A stretch of 64,000 nucleotides of DNA from Prolixibacteraceae bacterium JC049. GTDB taxonomy: Bacteria > Bacteroidota > Bacteroidia > Bacteroidales > Prolixibacteraceae. Below the pieces are notes generated by a model. The model saw only the letters and a list, made by a program, of their open reading frames with translations, did not search any database and was not told the DNA's origin. Position 1 is the first letter of the stretch; the number at the start of each line of letters is the position of its first letter. The translations under genes were made by a program, and so were the position numbers. Positions 27,069-34,612 of this stretch are shown here, in pieces. The stretch is taken from NCBI GenBank assembly GCA_023369685.1, contig SACZ01000003.1, positions 396,818 through 460,817 of the forward strand, given 5' to 3'.

Positions 27069-27704
27069 ATGAGCAACATACTAAAAATGACCTTATTTAT
27101 CTGTATATTAGCTTTAGCTTCTTGTAAAGTACACTATCCATCTATGCAAAGTTTAAGAGCCGTAAATTATCCCAATCATTCCATGAATGATACATTATCG
27201 GTGGCCTATGTGAAAAATATTTGGAAGGTAGCACAAATGCCGGAAAAGTATACCAAATGGGCCGATCGCAAGAAGTTTCGGTTTATAGGAGTGCGCTTAA
27301 CCAATACCTCTTCTAAAACCATTCGGGGTTATCAATTGAAGTTTTACGATGAAGATGGGATCTTAAAATTGTTGGATAATAAATGGGTGGGTAAGAAAGT
27401 ATTCCGACAACATTCTCCTATTCCGGTAATTGGGAGTGTGCTGGGGGCTATAACCGGAGGACTTATTCTGAACAGACTAGGAATGGATGATGAAAATCAT
27501 GCTGCTGATTTTGCAATGAAAAAGCATGAATTACAGGAAGATGTACATTCTAATTTAGTTTACGAGCTAATGACTTTCGATATTAATGAGAAGATTCTTT
27601 TTCCGGGAGAACCTGTTTATGGAGTTATTGTAGCTAAAAAGAAAACAGTTATTAAAGAGCTAAAAGTAAAAGTGGTAGATACAGAGACGGAGAGTTATTG
27701 GTAG
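27069..27704 (+). CDS. hypothetical lipoprotein
   Basis: A 211-residue exported protein with a lipobox (LALASC, Cys19). The mature part has a beta-rich segment with FRFIGVRLTNTSSKTIRGYQLKFYD, resembling an immunoglobulin-like or FxLYD-type fold, then a small hydrophobic stretch (IPVIGSVLGAITGGLILNRLG) and another strand-rich part (LFPGEPVYGVIVAKKKTVIKELKVKVVD). Function is not recognised. It is divergent from topB, and its stop overlaps the minus-strand terminator of the oxidoreductase gene. Confidence 0.7.
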   Translation: MSNILKMTLFICILALASCKVHYPSMQSLRAVNYPNHSMNDTLSVAYVKNIWKVAQMPEKYTKWADRKKFRFIGVRLTNTSSKTIRGYQLKFYDEDGILKLLDNKWVGKKVFRQHSPIPVIGSVLGAITGGLILNRLGMDDENHAADFAMKKHELQEDVHSNLVYELMTFDINEKILFPGEPVYGVIVAKKKTVIKELKVKVVDTETESYW

Positions 27705-27734
27705 AAAAAACCTCCAGAATAAACTCCGGAGGTT
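27705..27734 (-). terminator. terminator of the Gfo/Idh/MocA gene
   Basis: On the minus strand AACCTCC (27734-27728) and GGAGGTT (27715-27709) form the stem, followed by TTTT. It abuts the stop codon of the converging lipoprotein gene. Confidence 0.75.
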
Positions 27735-27776
27735 ATAAGTTCTATCTAAATTCTTCTGAATGAAAAAATCAGATAA

Positions 27777-29195
27777 TTATAATTTGTAGAACTCTTCCCA
27801 TCCTTTACGTGGAGGAGTTCCTTTTAGTAACTGATTAGCCACTTTGTTGTTGGTAATTTGCTTCGTTACACGATCAAACTTCAGTTTGGTATTTAAACGT
27901 TGAGCAATAGTACCAAGTACAAATACCTGACTCAATGGTGCTGCAACTTCGAAAGGAGAACGAGTTTCTTCTTCGCCACGACAAGCTTTAACAAAGTTTA
28001 CAAAGTGGTTGGACGGACTCTTTGGTACTTCTGGTAGTTTGCCTGCCATATCTTTAGCTGCTTCTTCAGGAATAATAGAAAGTGTACTTCCGTGTGAACC
28101 GCCTTTAAATGTAAGATCTTTTCCGTAGATGATTTTTCCAGGATTCAGTTTACGTTTTTCAATTTTACCATTACTAGCTGCAGGAATATCACTAGCCAAT
28201 TCTGACTTACCATATCCTTTAGGCAACTTTGGTTGGTTTTCCAATCCATCGTACCACGTTATCGTACACGCTGGCATTCCTTTTCTTTTTGGGAATTTGA
28301 AATCAAGTGTCGATGATTGTGGGAAGAATAGTGGATTGTGTCCTTCGATATAAACAGGGTCAACTTCGTAAGGAAGACCTAAATCAAGGAATTGGTGAGC
28401 TGTATCCATAATGTGAGCTCCCCAATCACCTAGTGCACCCATACCGAAGTCGTACCAACATCTCCACTGACCGTTGATTAGATCTTTGTGGTAATCGTGA
28501 TGTTGAGCTGTTCCTAACCATGTGTCCCAATCTAATGTTTTAGGAATTGGTTGTCCTGAAGGGAATTTGGTCATTGATGTATCCCAACCATGCCAGCGAC
28601 GACGACTGTTCATGTGGGCTGTAATTTTCTTTACATCTTTAATAATACCATTGTCTACCCAGTTTTTAAATTGGAAATAGTTGGCATCAGAGTGTCCTTG
28701 GTTACCCATCTGAGTGGCTACTTTGTATTTTCTAGCTGCATTCATAAGTAACTCCGACTCTTCGAATGTACGAGTAAGTGGCTTTTCCACATAAACATGA
28801 ATTCCCATTGACATTGCTAGAATCGCAATAGGGAAGTGAGAAAAGTCTGGTGTACCGATACATACAGCATCGATTTGTTTCCCCATTTTGTGGAACATCT
28901 GTCTGAAATCCTTGAATTGAGGAGCATCAGGGTAGGCTTTCATCATCTTCAGAGTGTGTGGTGCTCCCATGTCGGTATCGCACACGGCCACACTGTTAAC
29001 CATGCCTGTGTTCATGAATGCTCTATAAATTCCACCACCGCGGTTACCAATACCACAGAATGCCATGTTCACTTTATCGCTAGGAGCAAATCCTGGCTTA
29101 GCAAACATAACGTGACTAGGAATAATGCTAAGAGCACCAATTCCTAATGCCGATTTTTTTAAAAAGTCTCTACGACTGTTGTTCTGACTACTCAT
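27777..29195 (-). CDS. Gfo/Idh/MocA family oxidoreductase with Tat signal
   Basis: A 472-residue protein exported by the twin-arginine route: SRRDFLKKSALGIGALSIIPSH is a clear Tat signal. The Rossmann motif VNMAFCGIGNRGGGIYRAF, the hallmark EKP in HVYVEKPLTRTFEES and the later HIMDTAHQFLDLG place it in the Gfo/Idh/MocA family, which oxidises or epimerises sugars and cyclitols with a tightly bound NAD(P). Periplasmic Tat-exported members in Bacteroidota include glycoside-modifying enzymes, some working by 3-keto chemistry. It is transcribed alone between two terminators. The specific substrate is unknown. Confidence 0.88.
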   Translation of the reverse strand: MSSQNNSRRDFLKKSALGIGALSIIPSHVMFAKPGFAPSDKVNMAFCGIGNRGGGIYRAFMNTGMVNSVAVCDTDMGAPHTLKMMKAYPDAPQFKDFRQMFHKMGKQIDAVCIGTPDFSHFPIAILAMSMGIHVYVEKPLTRTFEESELLMNAARKYKVATQMGNQGHSDANYFQFKNWVDNGIIKDVKKITAHMNSRRRWHGWDTSMTKFPSGQPIPKTLDWDTWLGTAQHHDYHKDLINGQWRCWYDFGMGALGDWGAHIMDTAHQFLDLGLPYEVDPVYIEGHNPLFFPQSSTLDFKFPKRKGMPACTITWYDGLENQPKLPKGYGKSELASDIPAASNGKIEKRKLNPGKIIYGKDLTFKGGSHGSTLSIIPEEAAKDMAGKLPEVPKSPSNHFVNFVKACRGEEETRSPFEVAAPLSQVFVLGTIAQRLNTKLKFDRVTKQITNNKVANQLLKGTPPRKGWEEFYKL

Positions 29196-29363
29196 TTTAA
29201 TCTTACGGTTTAATTATTTTAGGAATAATAGTTGCTTAATAAGCTGAATTCGATTTCAACTTAATGCATTTAGAATACATCGTTTAATGTCGATATCAGA
29301 TTGCTAGCAAAGGGGAAAGTTACAAATAAATTGTGTTTTACCAATTTTGCATTACTTCTTCAT

Positions 29364-29408
29364 GGAAAGAAATTCCCAAAGTTGCTTGTGAACTACAACT
29401 TTGGGAAT
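29364..29408 (-). terminator. terminator of the gasdermin-like gene
   Basis: ATTCCCAAAGTTG (29372-29384) and CAACTTTGGGAAT (29396-29408) form a perfect 13-bp stem. Reading the minus strand, a T-rich stretch (TTTCTTTCC) follows. It lies six bases past the stop of the gene. Confidence 0.8.
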
Positions 29409-29414
29409 GGGCAA

Positions 29415-30116
29415 TTAAAATAGTGTTCGGTTGTCGGTAATAAGGTTCAATCTGTCGAATACGCCTTTGTCAAAATCAATTCGATTGGCTTTAACAGCAA
29501 TAGGGAAGTATTTGTCTGTATTAGCTGTCATTTGAATCACTTTGTTGCTTTTTGAATCGATATGGATTTTGCCGTTGGCTGCAGCTTTTAGCTGTGTTAC
29601 AACATCAGCTTTTATTTCTGAATCCGTTTCAATGGAAACATTTAATTTCTTGGCCATTAAAACACCAGATATGATAAGAATATTGTTTCTGTTGGCATTT
29701 TTTAGCAAGCGCTTGTTTTTGTACTTAAAGTCGCAAGTAGATAAGTAGTTTTCGATATCGCCGATTGGGACTTCAACTGTTTGAGAATCTTCATAGCTAA
29801 TGGTTACTTTTTTACCTTTATTGATACCCATATTTAGGTTAAAGTTACCTAGGTTTAATGCTTCTAGTGTATCTTCTAAAAGAGATAACCCAAGGTTGAA
29901 GCTAAATTCATTTTTCATATCAGAATTGATATTCAATGCATCGTTTTTGATCTTCTTTAGCTTAACATCACTGACAAAAGCTTCATCAATTTCACTAAAG
30001 TAAAGTTCAACATCGTCAAACATTGTTTTTAACCACAGCTGTAATAATTTGTGATTGCGAATAGGTCCGTCAATTAGGTCATACCCATTCTTTCTTAGGT
30101 ACTTAGTAAGGCTCAT
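29415..30116 (-). CDS. uncharacterised protein with gasdermin-like motif order
   Basis: A 233-residue protein without signal peptide or obvious membrane segment, so cytoplasmic. I see the following order: an opening KYLRKNGYDLIDGP, a segment SFNLGLSLLEDTLEALNLG, then KKVTISYEDSQTVEVPIGDIENYL, then NNILIISGVLMAKKLNVSIETD, and near the end PIAVKANRIDFDKG. As I know the bacterial gasdermin family, it shows a comparable order: an N-terminal xYLxxxGYxLVxLP, an IGLxIL helix, a FxFxDV…xYL segment, an ITEVLxxKxxxV strand pair and a late FxFKAxxxxxxxG. This is a by-eye match. Against it, there is no N-terminal cysteine for lipidation and no adjacent protease gene. Terminators on both sides indicate a single-gene transcript. 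If not a gasdermin, it is an unassigned Bacteroidota protein. Confidence 0.55.
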   Translation of the reverse strand: MSLTKYLRKNGYDLIDGPIRNHKLLQLWLKTMFDDVELYFSEIDEAFVSDVKLKKIKNDALNINSDMKNEFSFNLGLSLLEDTLEALNLGNFNLNMGINKGKKVTISYEDSQTVEVPIGDIENYLSTCDFKYKNKRLLKNANRNNILIISGVLMAKKLNVSIETDSEIKADVVTQLKAAANGKIHIDSKSNKVIQMTANTDKYFPIAVKANRIDFDKGVFDRLNLITDNRTLF

Positions 30117-30180
30117 TGTGATTATTTTATAGTTCTGATTTAAAGGTAGTAAAAGTATTTGTGATTGGAATTATGGAAAT

Positions 30181-30215
30181 AAAAAAAGGATTGCTCAATT
30201 ACGAGCAATCCTTTT
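30181..30215 (-). terminator. bidirectional terminator between the lipoprotein and gasdermin-like genes
   Basis: GGATTGCTC (30188-30196) and GAGCAATCC (30203-30211) form a 9-bp stem, with seven A on the left (T run for the minus strand) and TTTT on the right. It separates transcription of the 30239-32540 pair from the downstream gene. Confidence 0.9.
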
Positions 30216-30238
30216 AGCTACTTTATTATGTGTTGTCT

Positions 30239-31834
30239 TTAGAAATTGTCACAAACATCAGATGGTAGATCGAAATCGAAATTGTATTCCGTTTTTCCAT
30301 CATAAGTAATGTCTTCAGAGTGCCATCCTTTATAATAGACATAGACTCTAAGTTGATCGCCATCTTGTAGGCCATTGACAGTTGCTTTACCATTGTTGAT
30401 ACGAACCCACTTACTTGTTCTTGCTGTCTTATTGTATAGACGAGCCCAATAAGTTGGACGAATAATCACATCGTCATTGGAGCTGCAACGTCCTACAATA
30501 TTTACAGTTACATTTTTAATGCCAGAAGCTGTTGCCAAAGGAATATTAGCATTGTCGCTACAAAGGTCATTAATGGTAAATTCAGCAGGAGTTTGATATG
30601 TTCTGGTATAATTACGTATCACTTTAAATTTAACCTCTCGTCCTGCTGGAACACGGATAAGGCGATTAGCGCGGTTAGGAATTCCAGACATATATTTTGT
30701 TCCTAAATATCGATTGCTACTAGCATCGTAATATCTAGTATAAAATGCATAACGTCCTGTAGAATTACTGGAAGTAAAATTTATGGATCCACCATAGCTA
30801 CAACGTTGTCTATCTCTCCACCAATCAAAATTCCAGTATGATAAGTGATCAAGTTCAGCGACAAATTGGAGCTTACCATTTACTTTTTTTACGGTAGTGT
30901 TATATTCAAATTTCCACTCTCCCTCTTCTTCATTAAAACTCCAAACAGGAACTTCATCGCCTTCTTTTACCTTTTCGTTAGTATCAGGGTTTACTACTTC
31001 TTCGTCAACAGGGTAAGTAACAGTAATAGCTCCGTTCGTAAAGTTTTCAGCAACTTTTCCTGATTCATCGGTTAGCTTTAGTTCGAAGAACCCAGCTGAT
31101 ACAAATTCTATCTCCTGTGAATTCCCTTCTGGTGTAACAGCGTTGGTGAAGACACTTCCATCACCTCCCGGCATAAGGGTAAGAGCATCTTCGCTAGTTG
31201 GAGAGAATGCCATCTGTTTTACTGAAATCTTCCCGGTTAATGCATTACCATCGGCATCTTTTATTACTGTGCTTTCTGGAATTTCAATTTTAAAATCGTT
31301 TTGTTCATCTCCAATGATTATTTCTTCTTGAAGAACACCTCCGCTAACTACAGCAATATCTTCGTATGCTTTTAACTTTACACCTTCAGGAGGAGTTGAT
31401 TCTTTTATCAGCTCAACACGGAATGATGATATGCCTTCTTCGGAAATCTTGAAGCTTCGATGAGCAGTTAAATAACCTTTGGCTTTTACCTCGATGGCGA
31501 AATCTACAGGAGAAGATTCACCAATTGTGTGATTAGGGTTGATAGCTAAACTTAATGCTCCTATTTCTATTTCATAACGAGAAAAATACTCACCAGTGGC
31601 ATCTAGTACTTTATCTTTGTCTTTACCAGAAATATTAACTGTAATCAGTTCATTATTGTCAAGAATAATTTCTTCCTGAGTTGCGGCATCTACGAATGTT
31701 AAACCAATTGCAGATACAATAATATTGTAGTCGACATTTAGTTGGAGCCCTTCTGAGGGATCTGTGAAGTCGCATTTACTACATAGAAAAATAGCAAACA
31801 CACTAGCAATGGTTAATGATAATATTTTTTTCAT
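30239..31834 (-). CDS. exported beta-sandwich lipoprotein, function unknown
   Basis: A 531-residue protein with an N-terminal signal and cysteines at 18 and 21 (FLCSKCDF) that may serve as a lipobox, although the fit is not perfect. Three segments look like repeated beta-sandwiches: an early carboxypeptidase-regulatory-like part (VDFAIEVKAKGYLTAHRSFKI), a middle part with ESTVIKDADGNALTGKISVKQMAFSPTSED and PVDEEVVNPDTNEKVKEGDEVPVWSFNEEEGEW, and a C-terminal Cys-containing part (RCSYGG, DLCSDN, GRCSSND). The middle part resembles surface-lipoprotein domains common in Bacteroidota. It lies 4 bases after the barrel-protein gene and is surely co-transcribed with it. No enzymatic motif was seen. 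Confidence 0.7.
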   Translation of the reverse strand: MKKILSLTIASVFAIFLCSKCDFTDPSEGLQLNVDYNIIVSAIGLTFVDAATQEEIILDNNELITVNISGKDKDKVLDATGEYFSRYEIEIGALSLAINPNHTIGESSPVDFAIEVKAKGYLTAHRSFKISEEGISSFRVELIKESTPPEGVKLKAYEDIAVVSGGVLQEEIIIGDEQNDFKIEIPESTVIKDADGNALTGKISVKQMAFSPTSEDALTLMPGGDGSVFTNAVTPEGNSQEIEFVSAGFFELKLTDESGKVAENFTNGAITVTYPVDEEVVNPDTNEKVKEGDEVPVWSFNEEEGEWKFEYNTTVKKVNGKLQFVAELDHLSYWNFDWWRDRQRCSYGGSINFTSSNSTGRYAFYTRYYDASSNRYLGTKYMSGIPNRANRLIRVPAGREVKFKVIRNYTRTYQTPAEFTINDLCSDNANIPLATASGIKNVTVNIVGRCSSNDDVIIRPTYWARLYNKTARTSKWVRINNGKATVNGLQDGDQLRVYVYYKGWHSEDITYDGKTEYNFDFDLPSDVCDNF

Positions 31835-31838
31835 GGTG

Positions 31839-32540
31839 TTATTTCTTTAGGAATGTGTAAGATAATTGGAACGAAACAAATGGGTAAAAAGCATAATCTT
31901 TTAAATTTTCATTTAACTGATTAACCTGTGCCTCAGAGGCCGATGGAGCTAACATACCGGTTGCTTCTAAACTTGCTTTTGGGTTTCCATGGTAGAAAGC
32001 ACCTAGTTCCAGATTAAATGCCAATCTTCTTTTCAGAGAAATACTTCGACCAAATCCTAGTCCAATATATGGTGATACATTGGTTCCTGGTTCAACATCT
32101 AAGGCAACTGTACCTACTTTCTCGGGAGAAATGGTAATCTGACCAAATTTATATGTCTTTTCTGGTGTTAGAATACCAGAAGCACTGAAGTTATTAAATA
32201 GAACTCCTGTGGTAAGATGCATCCATTTTACCGGATAAAAATCAACCATTAATGATGGGCCTCCAACTTCTAAATCGAAATCTAGAGTTGCAGTGATATC
32301 ATCAATATCAAGTTTGTCGGAATAGGTTAATGCATTCCAGCCTGCTCTGACGGCAAATCGCGGAGAAAAAGCTTTAATGATTTCAACTCCAGGACCAATA
32401 GTCGATCCTCTAAGGCCAATGGCCCATCCTTTACTGTAATCGCTCTGAGAAGTTTTTTCAACTTCCTGAGCTTTAAGTCCTATGGTGATGCTACTAAGCA
32501 TTAAGAGGACTGCTAAACAAAGTGAATTACGTTTTTTCAT
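31839..32540 (-). CDS. outer-membrane beta-barrel protein
   Basis: A 233-residue protein starting at ATG 32540, chosen because it opens a signal peptide (MKKRNSLCLAVLLMLSSITIGLKAQ); the frame continues upstream without a signal-like start. The mature part has alternating strands (GWAIGLRGSTIGPGVEIIKAF, FAVRAGWNALTY, LEVGGPSLMVDFYPV, LHLTTGVLFNNF-type here MHLTTGVLFNNF, FYPFVSFQLSYTF) and ends in an aromatic residue region, typical of an 8- to 10-strand outer-membrane barrel. It shares an operon with the lipoprotein downstream; the two may form a surface complex, but there is no evidence for a ligand. Confidence 0.75.
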   Translation of the reverse strand: MKKRNSLCLAVLLMLSSITIGLKAQEVEKTSQSDYSKGWAIGLRGSTIGPGVEIIKAFSPRFAVRAGWNALTYSDKLDIDDITATLDFDLEVGGPSLMVDFYPVKWMHLTTGVLFNNFSASGILTPEKTYKFGQITISPEKVGTVALDVEPGTNVSPYIGLGFGRSISLKRRLAFNLELGAFYHGNPKASLEATGMLAPSASEAQVNQLNENLKDYAFYPFVSFQLSYTFLKK

Positions 32541-33002
32541 TGTAGATTGTAAAATGTTAATCCTTTTTATGTTTGTTAAATGTGTGATATTATGTGAATT
32601 GGGAATAGATTCAATGAATTCCGGCTGAGGCGCAGTGAATAAATAGCACTTCGTGCTGACATTTTTATATAACGAAAAAAGTGACGATATAATAAGAGCT
32701 GTACAAGATGCTAGTTGGAGCAATATACTTGCAATAATGAACTTGAATAAAGGGAATACGGAGAGCGTTCTAAGCTTTTTTAGCTTAAAGAAGGGGTTAG
32801 GGTATTTGCATTTTAGGTTGAACATTGGGCTTAATAAAGCTCTCTCTGTTTCTTGCTTTCCTCTGCAAAATCATCCCCACAATAGAACTAGAAAGAAAAT
32901 AAGACTTCTATGTCTGAAATGTAAATATACGAAACGATATGGATAATGAAATATTTTTTTGACTAATTGGTTATCAGAGTTGTTGATGCGTAGTTGTCTG
33001 TA
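32541..33002 (-). other. intergenic region upstream of the barrel-protein gene
   Basis: AT-rich sequence of about 460 bases between the barrel-protein start and the SusD terminator. It should hold the promoter of the barrel/lipoprotein operon, but no clear TTTG-TAnnTTTG pair was found. Short open frames here have no signal peptide, recognisable motif or neighbouring support, and I do not count them as genes. Confidence 0.4.
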
Positions 33003-33032
33003 GATAAAGAGGCCGCTTTATGGGCGGCCTCT
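33003..33032 (-). terminator. terminator of the susCD operon
   Basis: GAGGCCGC (33009-33016) and GCGGCCTC (33024-33031) form a GC-rich stem. On the minus strand it is followed by TTTATCT. It lies 35 bases past the SusD stop, so nothing else is in this operon downstream. Confidence 0.8.
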
Positions 33033-33066
33033 GCTTAATTCGAAATGATATACGGTATTAATTTTT

Positions 33067-34602
33067 TTAATAACCGCTATTTTGTGGAAGAAGGTTTTTG
33101 TTCAACTCGAATTCTTTTCGTGGTATTGGATAATGGTAATCGCGACCAGAATTGAATGTACGAGTAGCAACATAAAGAGGTTGGTTGTCTACATTCAAGC
33201 CATAGATTTTACCATTCATTACATTCTCTGCAATTCTCCAACGGCGAATATCCCAGAAACGTTGTCCTTCGAATGCTAATTCTACACGACGCTCAAGTCG
33301 GATAGTTTGACGAAGTTGATCTTGAGATTTACCTGTTTTTACATCTGGCATGTTTACACGCTGACGAATCTGATTTAATGCTGCATAAACTGAATTATCA
33401 ATTTGATTTAATTCTGTTTTTGCTTCAGCATAAGTCAACAAAATTTCGGCAAATCGAATGACAGAAAAATCGCAATGTGACTTTTTGCTATCTTCTTTGT
33501 CGATTGTGTTGATGTGTTTTTTTAGGTTCAGACCAGTTCGTGTAGCATCGAATCCTTTACCTCTGTAGTCTGGGCTATCCGGATTATCCAAAGAACTAAA
33601 AGTCATCCCTCCAAACTCGGTTCCAGGAAGTAATAGTGTTGCAGCCAAACGAGGATCTCTGTTTTCGGCACTATTGCTTGCATTGTAAAGAGGCGAAGCA
33701 GAGATAGAAAGTCCATCAGTACAAAGGTATGCATCGTACAATTCGCGAAGTGGCGAAATTCGACTTCCTCCACCCAATGCGATTGGTGCATATCCAAAAG
33801 TTCCACATTCGTGCGCATCTCTTACATATTGATGTTGAAGGATGTGTTCAGCACTATTTTCTCCAGGATAAAGGAATAGTTGGCTGTAGTTGTTGTGTAA
33901 CGAATAGTTGTTTGAATTCATTACTTTTTGTGCTTCTTCTGCAGCTTTAGACCAGTTTTCAGTATATAAGTAGAAACGAGCTTTTAGAGCCTGAACGGCA
34001 CCTTTTGTAATTCTACCAACTTCTTCTGCTGGATAGCTGGCAGGAAGATCGTTTTCAATTGCATTTAGTTCGGTAAATACAAAATTGTACACTTCGGCTT
34101 GAGCTGTTTTAGAAACAACACGTCCTTCTTCAATGCTGATAGGCTGTGTTAGTAAAGGTACATCGGTGTATAAAAATGCTAAACGAAAGTGAAGATAAGC
34201 TCTGAAAAAGCGAGCCTGTGCAACTAACTTTTTCTTTACTTCAGCATCAATTTCTGTTGACTGAATTTTCTCAATTATAGCATTTGCTCTTGCAATACCT
34301 TCATAATTGCGTTTCCACTCATCTAGGAAAATTGAATTTTCATCTGTTCCTGAGCCGTTGGCTACTTCATAGTCGGCATACCAGTTTTGGTTACGTACCG
34401 CATTATCAGAAATTACTTCCAAAGCAATATTACCTGCTCCTTCCATGTATGGATATAGGGCATTTACAGCATAGGTAAAATCCTTTTCTGTTTTCCAGAA
34501 AGATAAATCAGATAGTTTGTCCTGAGGTGCTGTTTGAAAGAAATCATCACCACAGGCAGTTAAAGCCATTGCTGCTATTATTATATATAAAATTCTTTTC
34601 AT
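33067..34602 (-). CDS. susD: SusD/RagB family glycan-binding lipoprotein
   Basis: A 511-residue surface lipoprotein with lipobox ALTAC. It shows the SusD fold marks: DFFQTAPQDKLSDLSFWKTEKDF at the N-terminus, TPR-like helices (AQARFFRAYLHFRLAFLYTDVPLL, KGAVQALKARFYLYTENWSKAAEEAQKV), and C-terminal VIRFAEILLTYAEAKTELNQ and RRVELAFEGQRFWDIRRWR. It forms the lid of the SusC transporter and binds the incoming ligand. It follows susC by 10 bases. The ligand cannot be told. Confidence 0.95.
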   Translation of the reverse strand: MKRILYIIIAAMALTACGDDFFQTAPQDKLSDLSFWKTEKDFTYAVNALYPYMEGAGNIALEVISDNAVRNQNWYADYEVANGSGTDENSIFLDEWKRNYEGIARANAIIEKIQSTEIDAEVKKKLVAQARFFRAYLHFRLAFLYTDVPLLTQPISIEEGRVVSKTAQAEVYNFVFTELNAIENDLPASYPAEEVGRITKGAVQALKARFYLYTENWSKAAEEAQKVMNSNNYSLHNNYSQLFLYPGENSAEHILQHQYVRDAHECGTFGYAPIALGGGSRISPLRELYDAYLCTDGLSISASPLYNASNSAENRDPRLAATLLLPGTEFGGMTFSSLDNPDSPDYRGKGFDATRTGLNLKKHINTIDKEDSKKSHCDFSVIRFAEILLTYAEAKTELNQIDNSVYAALNQIRQRVNMPDVKTGKSQDQLRQTIRLERRVELAFEGQRFWDIRRWRIAENVMNGKIYGLNVDNQPLYVATRTFNSGRDYHYPIPRKEFELNKNLLPQNSGY

Positions 34603-34612
34603 GATTGGTGAT

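Noticed and set aside
26927-27127. 66-codon open frame upstream of and overlapping the 27069 lipoprotein
   Set aside because: It overlaps the lipoprotein's signal sequence out of frame and has no family resemblance.
32653-32946. 97-codon open frame in the gap before the SusD terminator
   Set aside because: Basic, low-complexity translation without signal peptide or recognisable motif; the gap more likely holds the promoter of the barrel operon.
29196-33002. A protease or caspase-like partner for the gasdermin-like gene
   Set aside because: Neighbouring genes are an oxidoreductase, a lipoprotein and a barrel protein; no protease motif was seen on either side.
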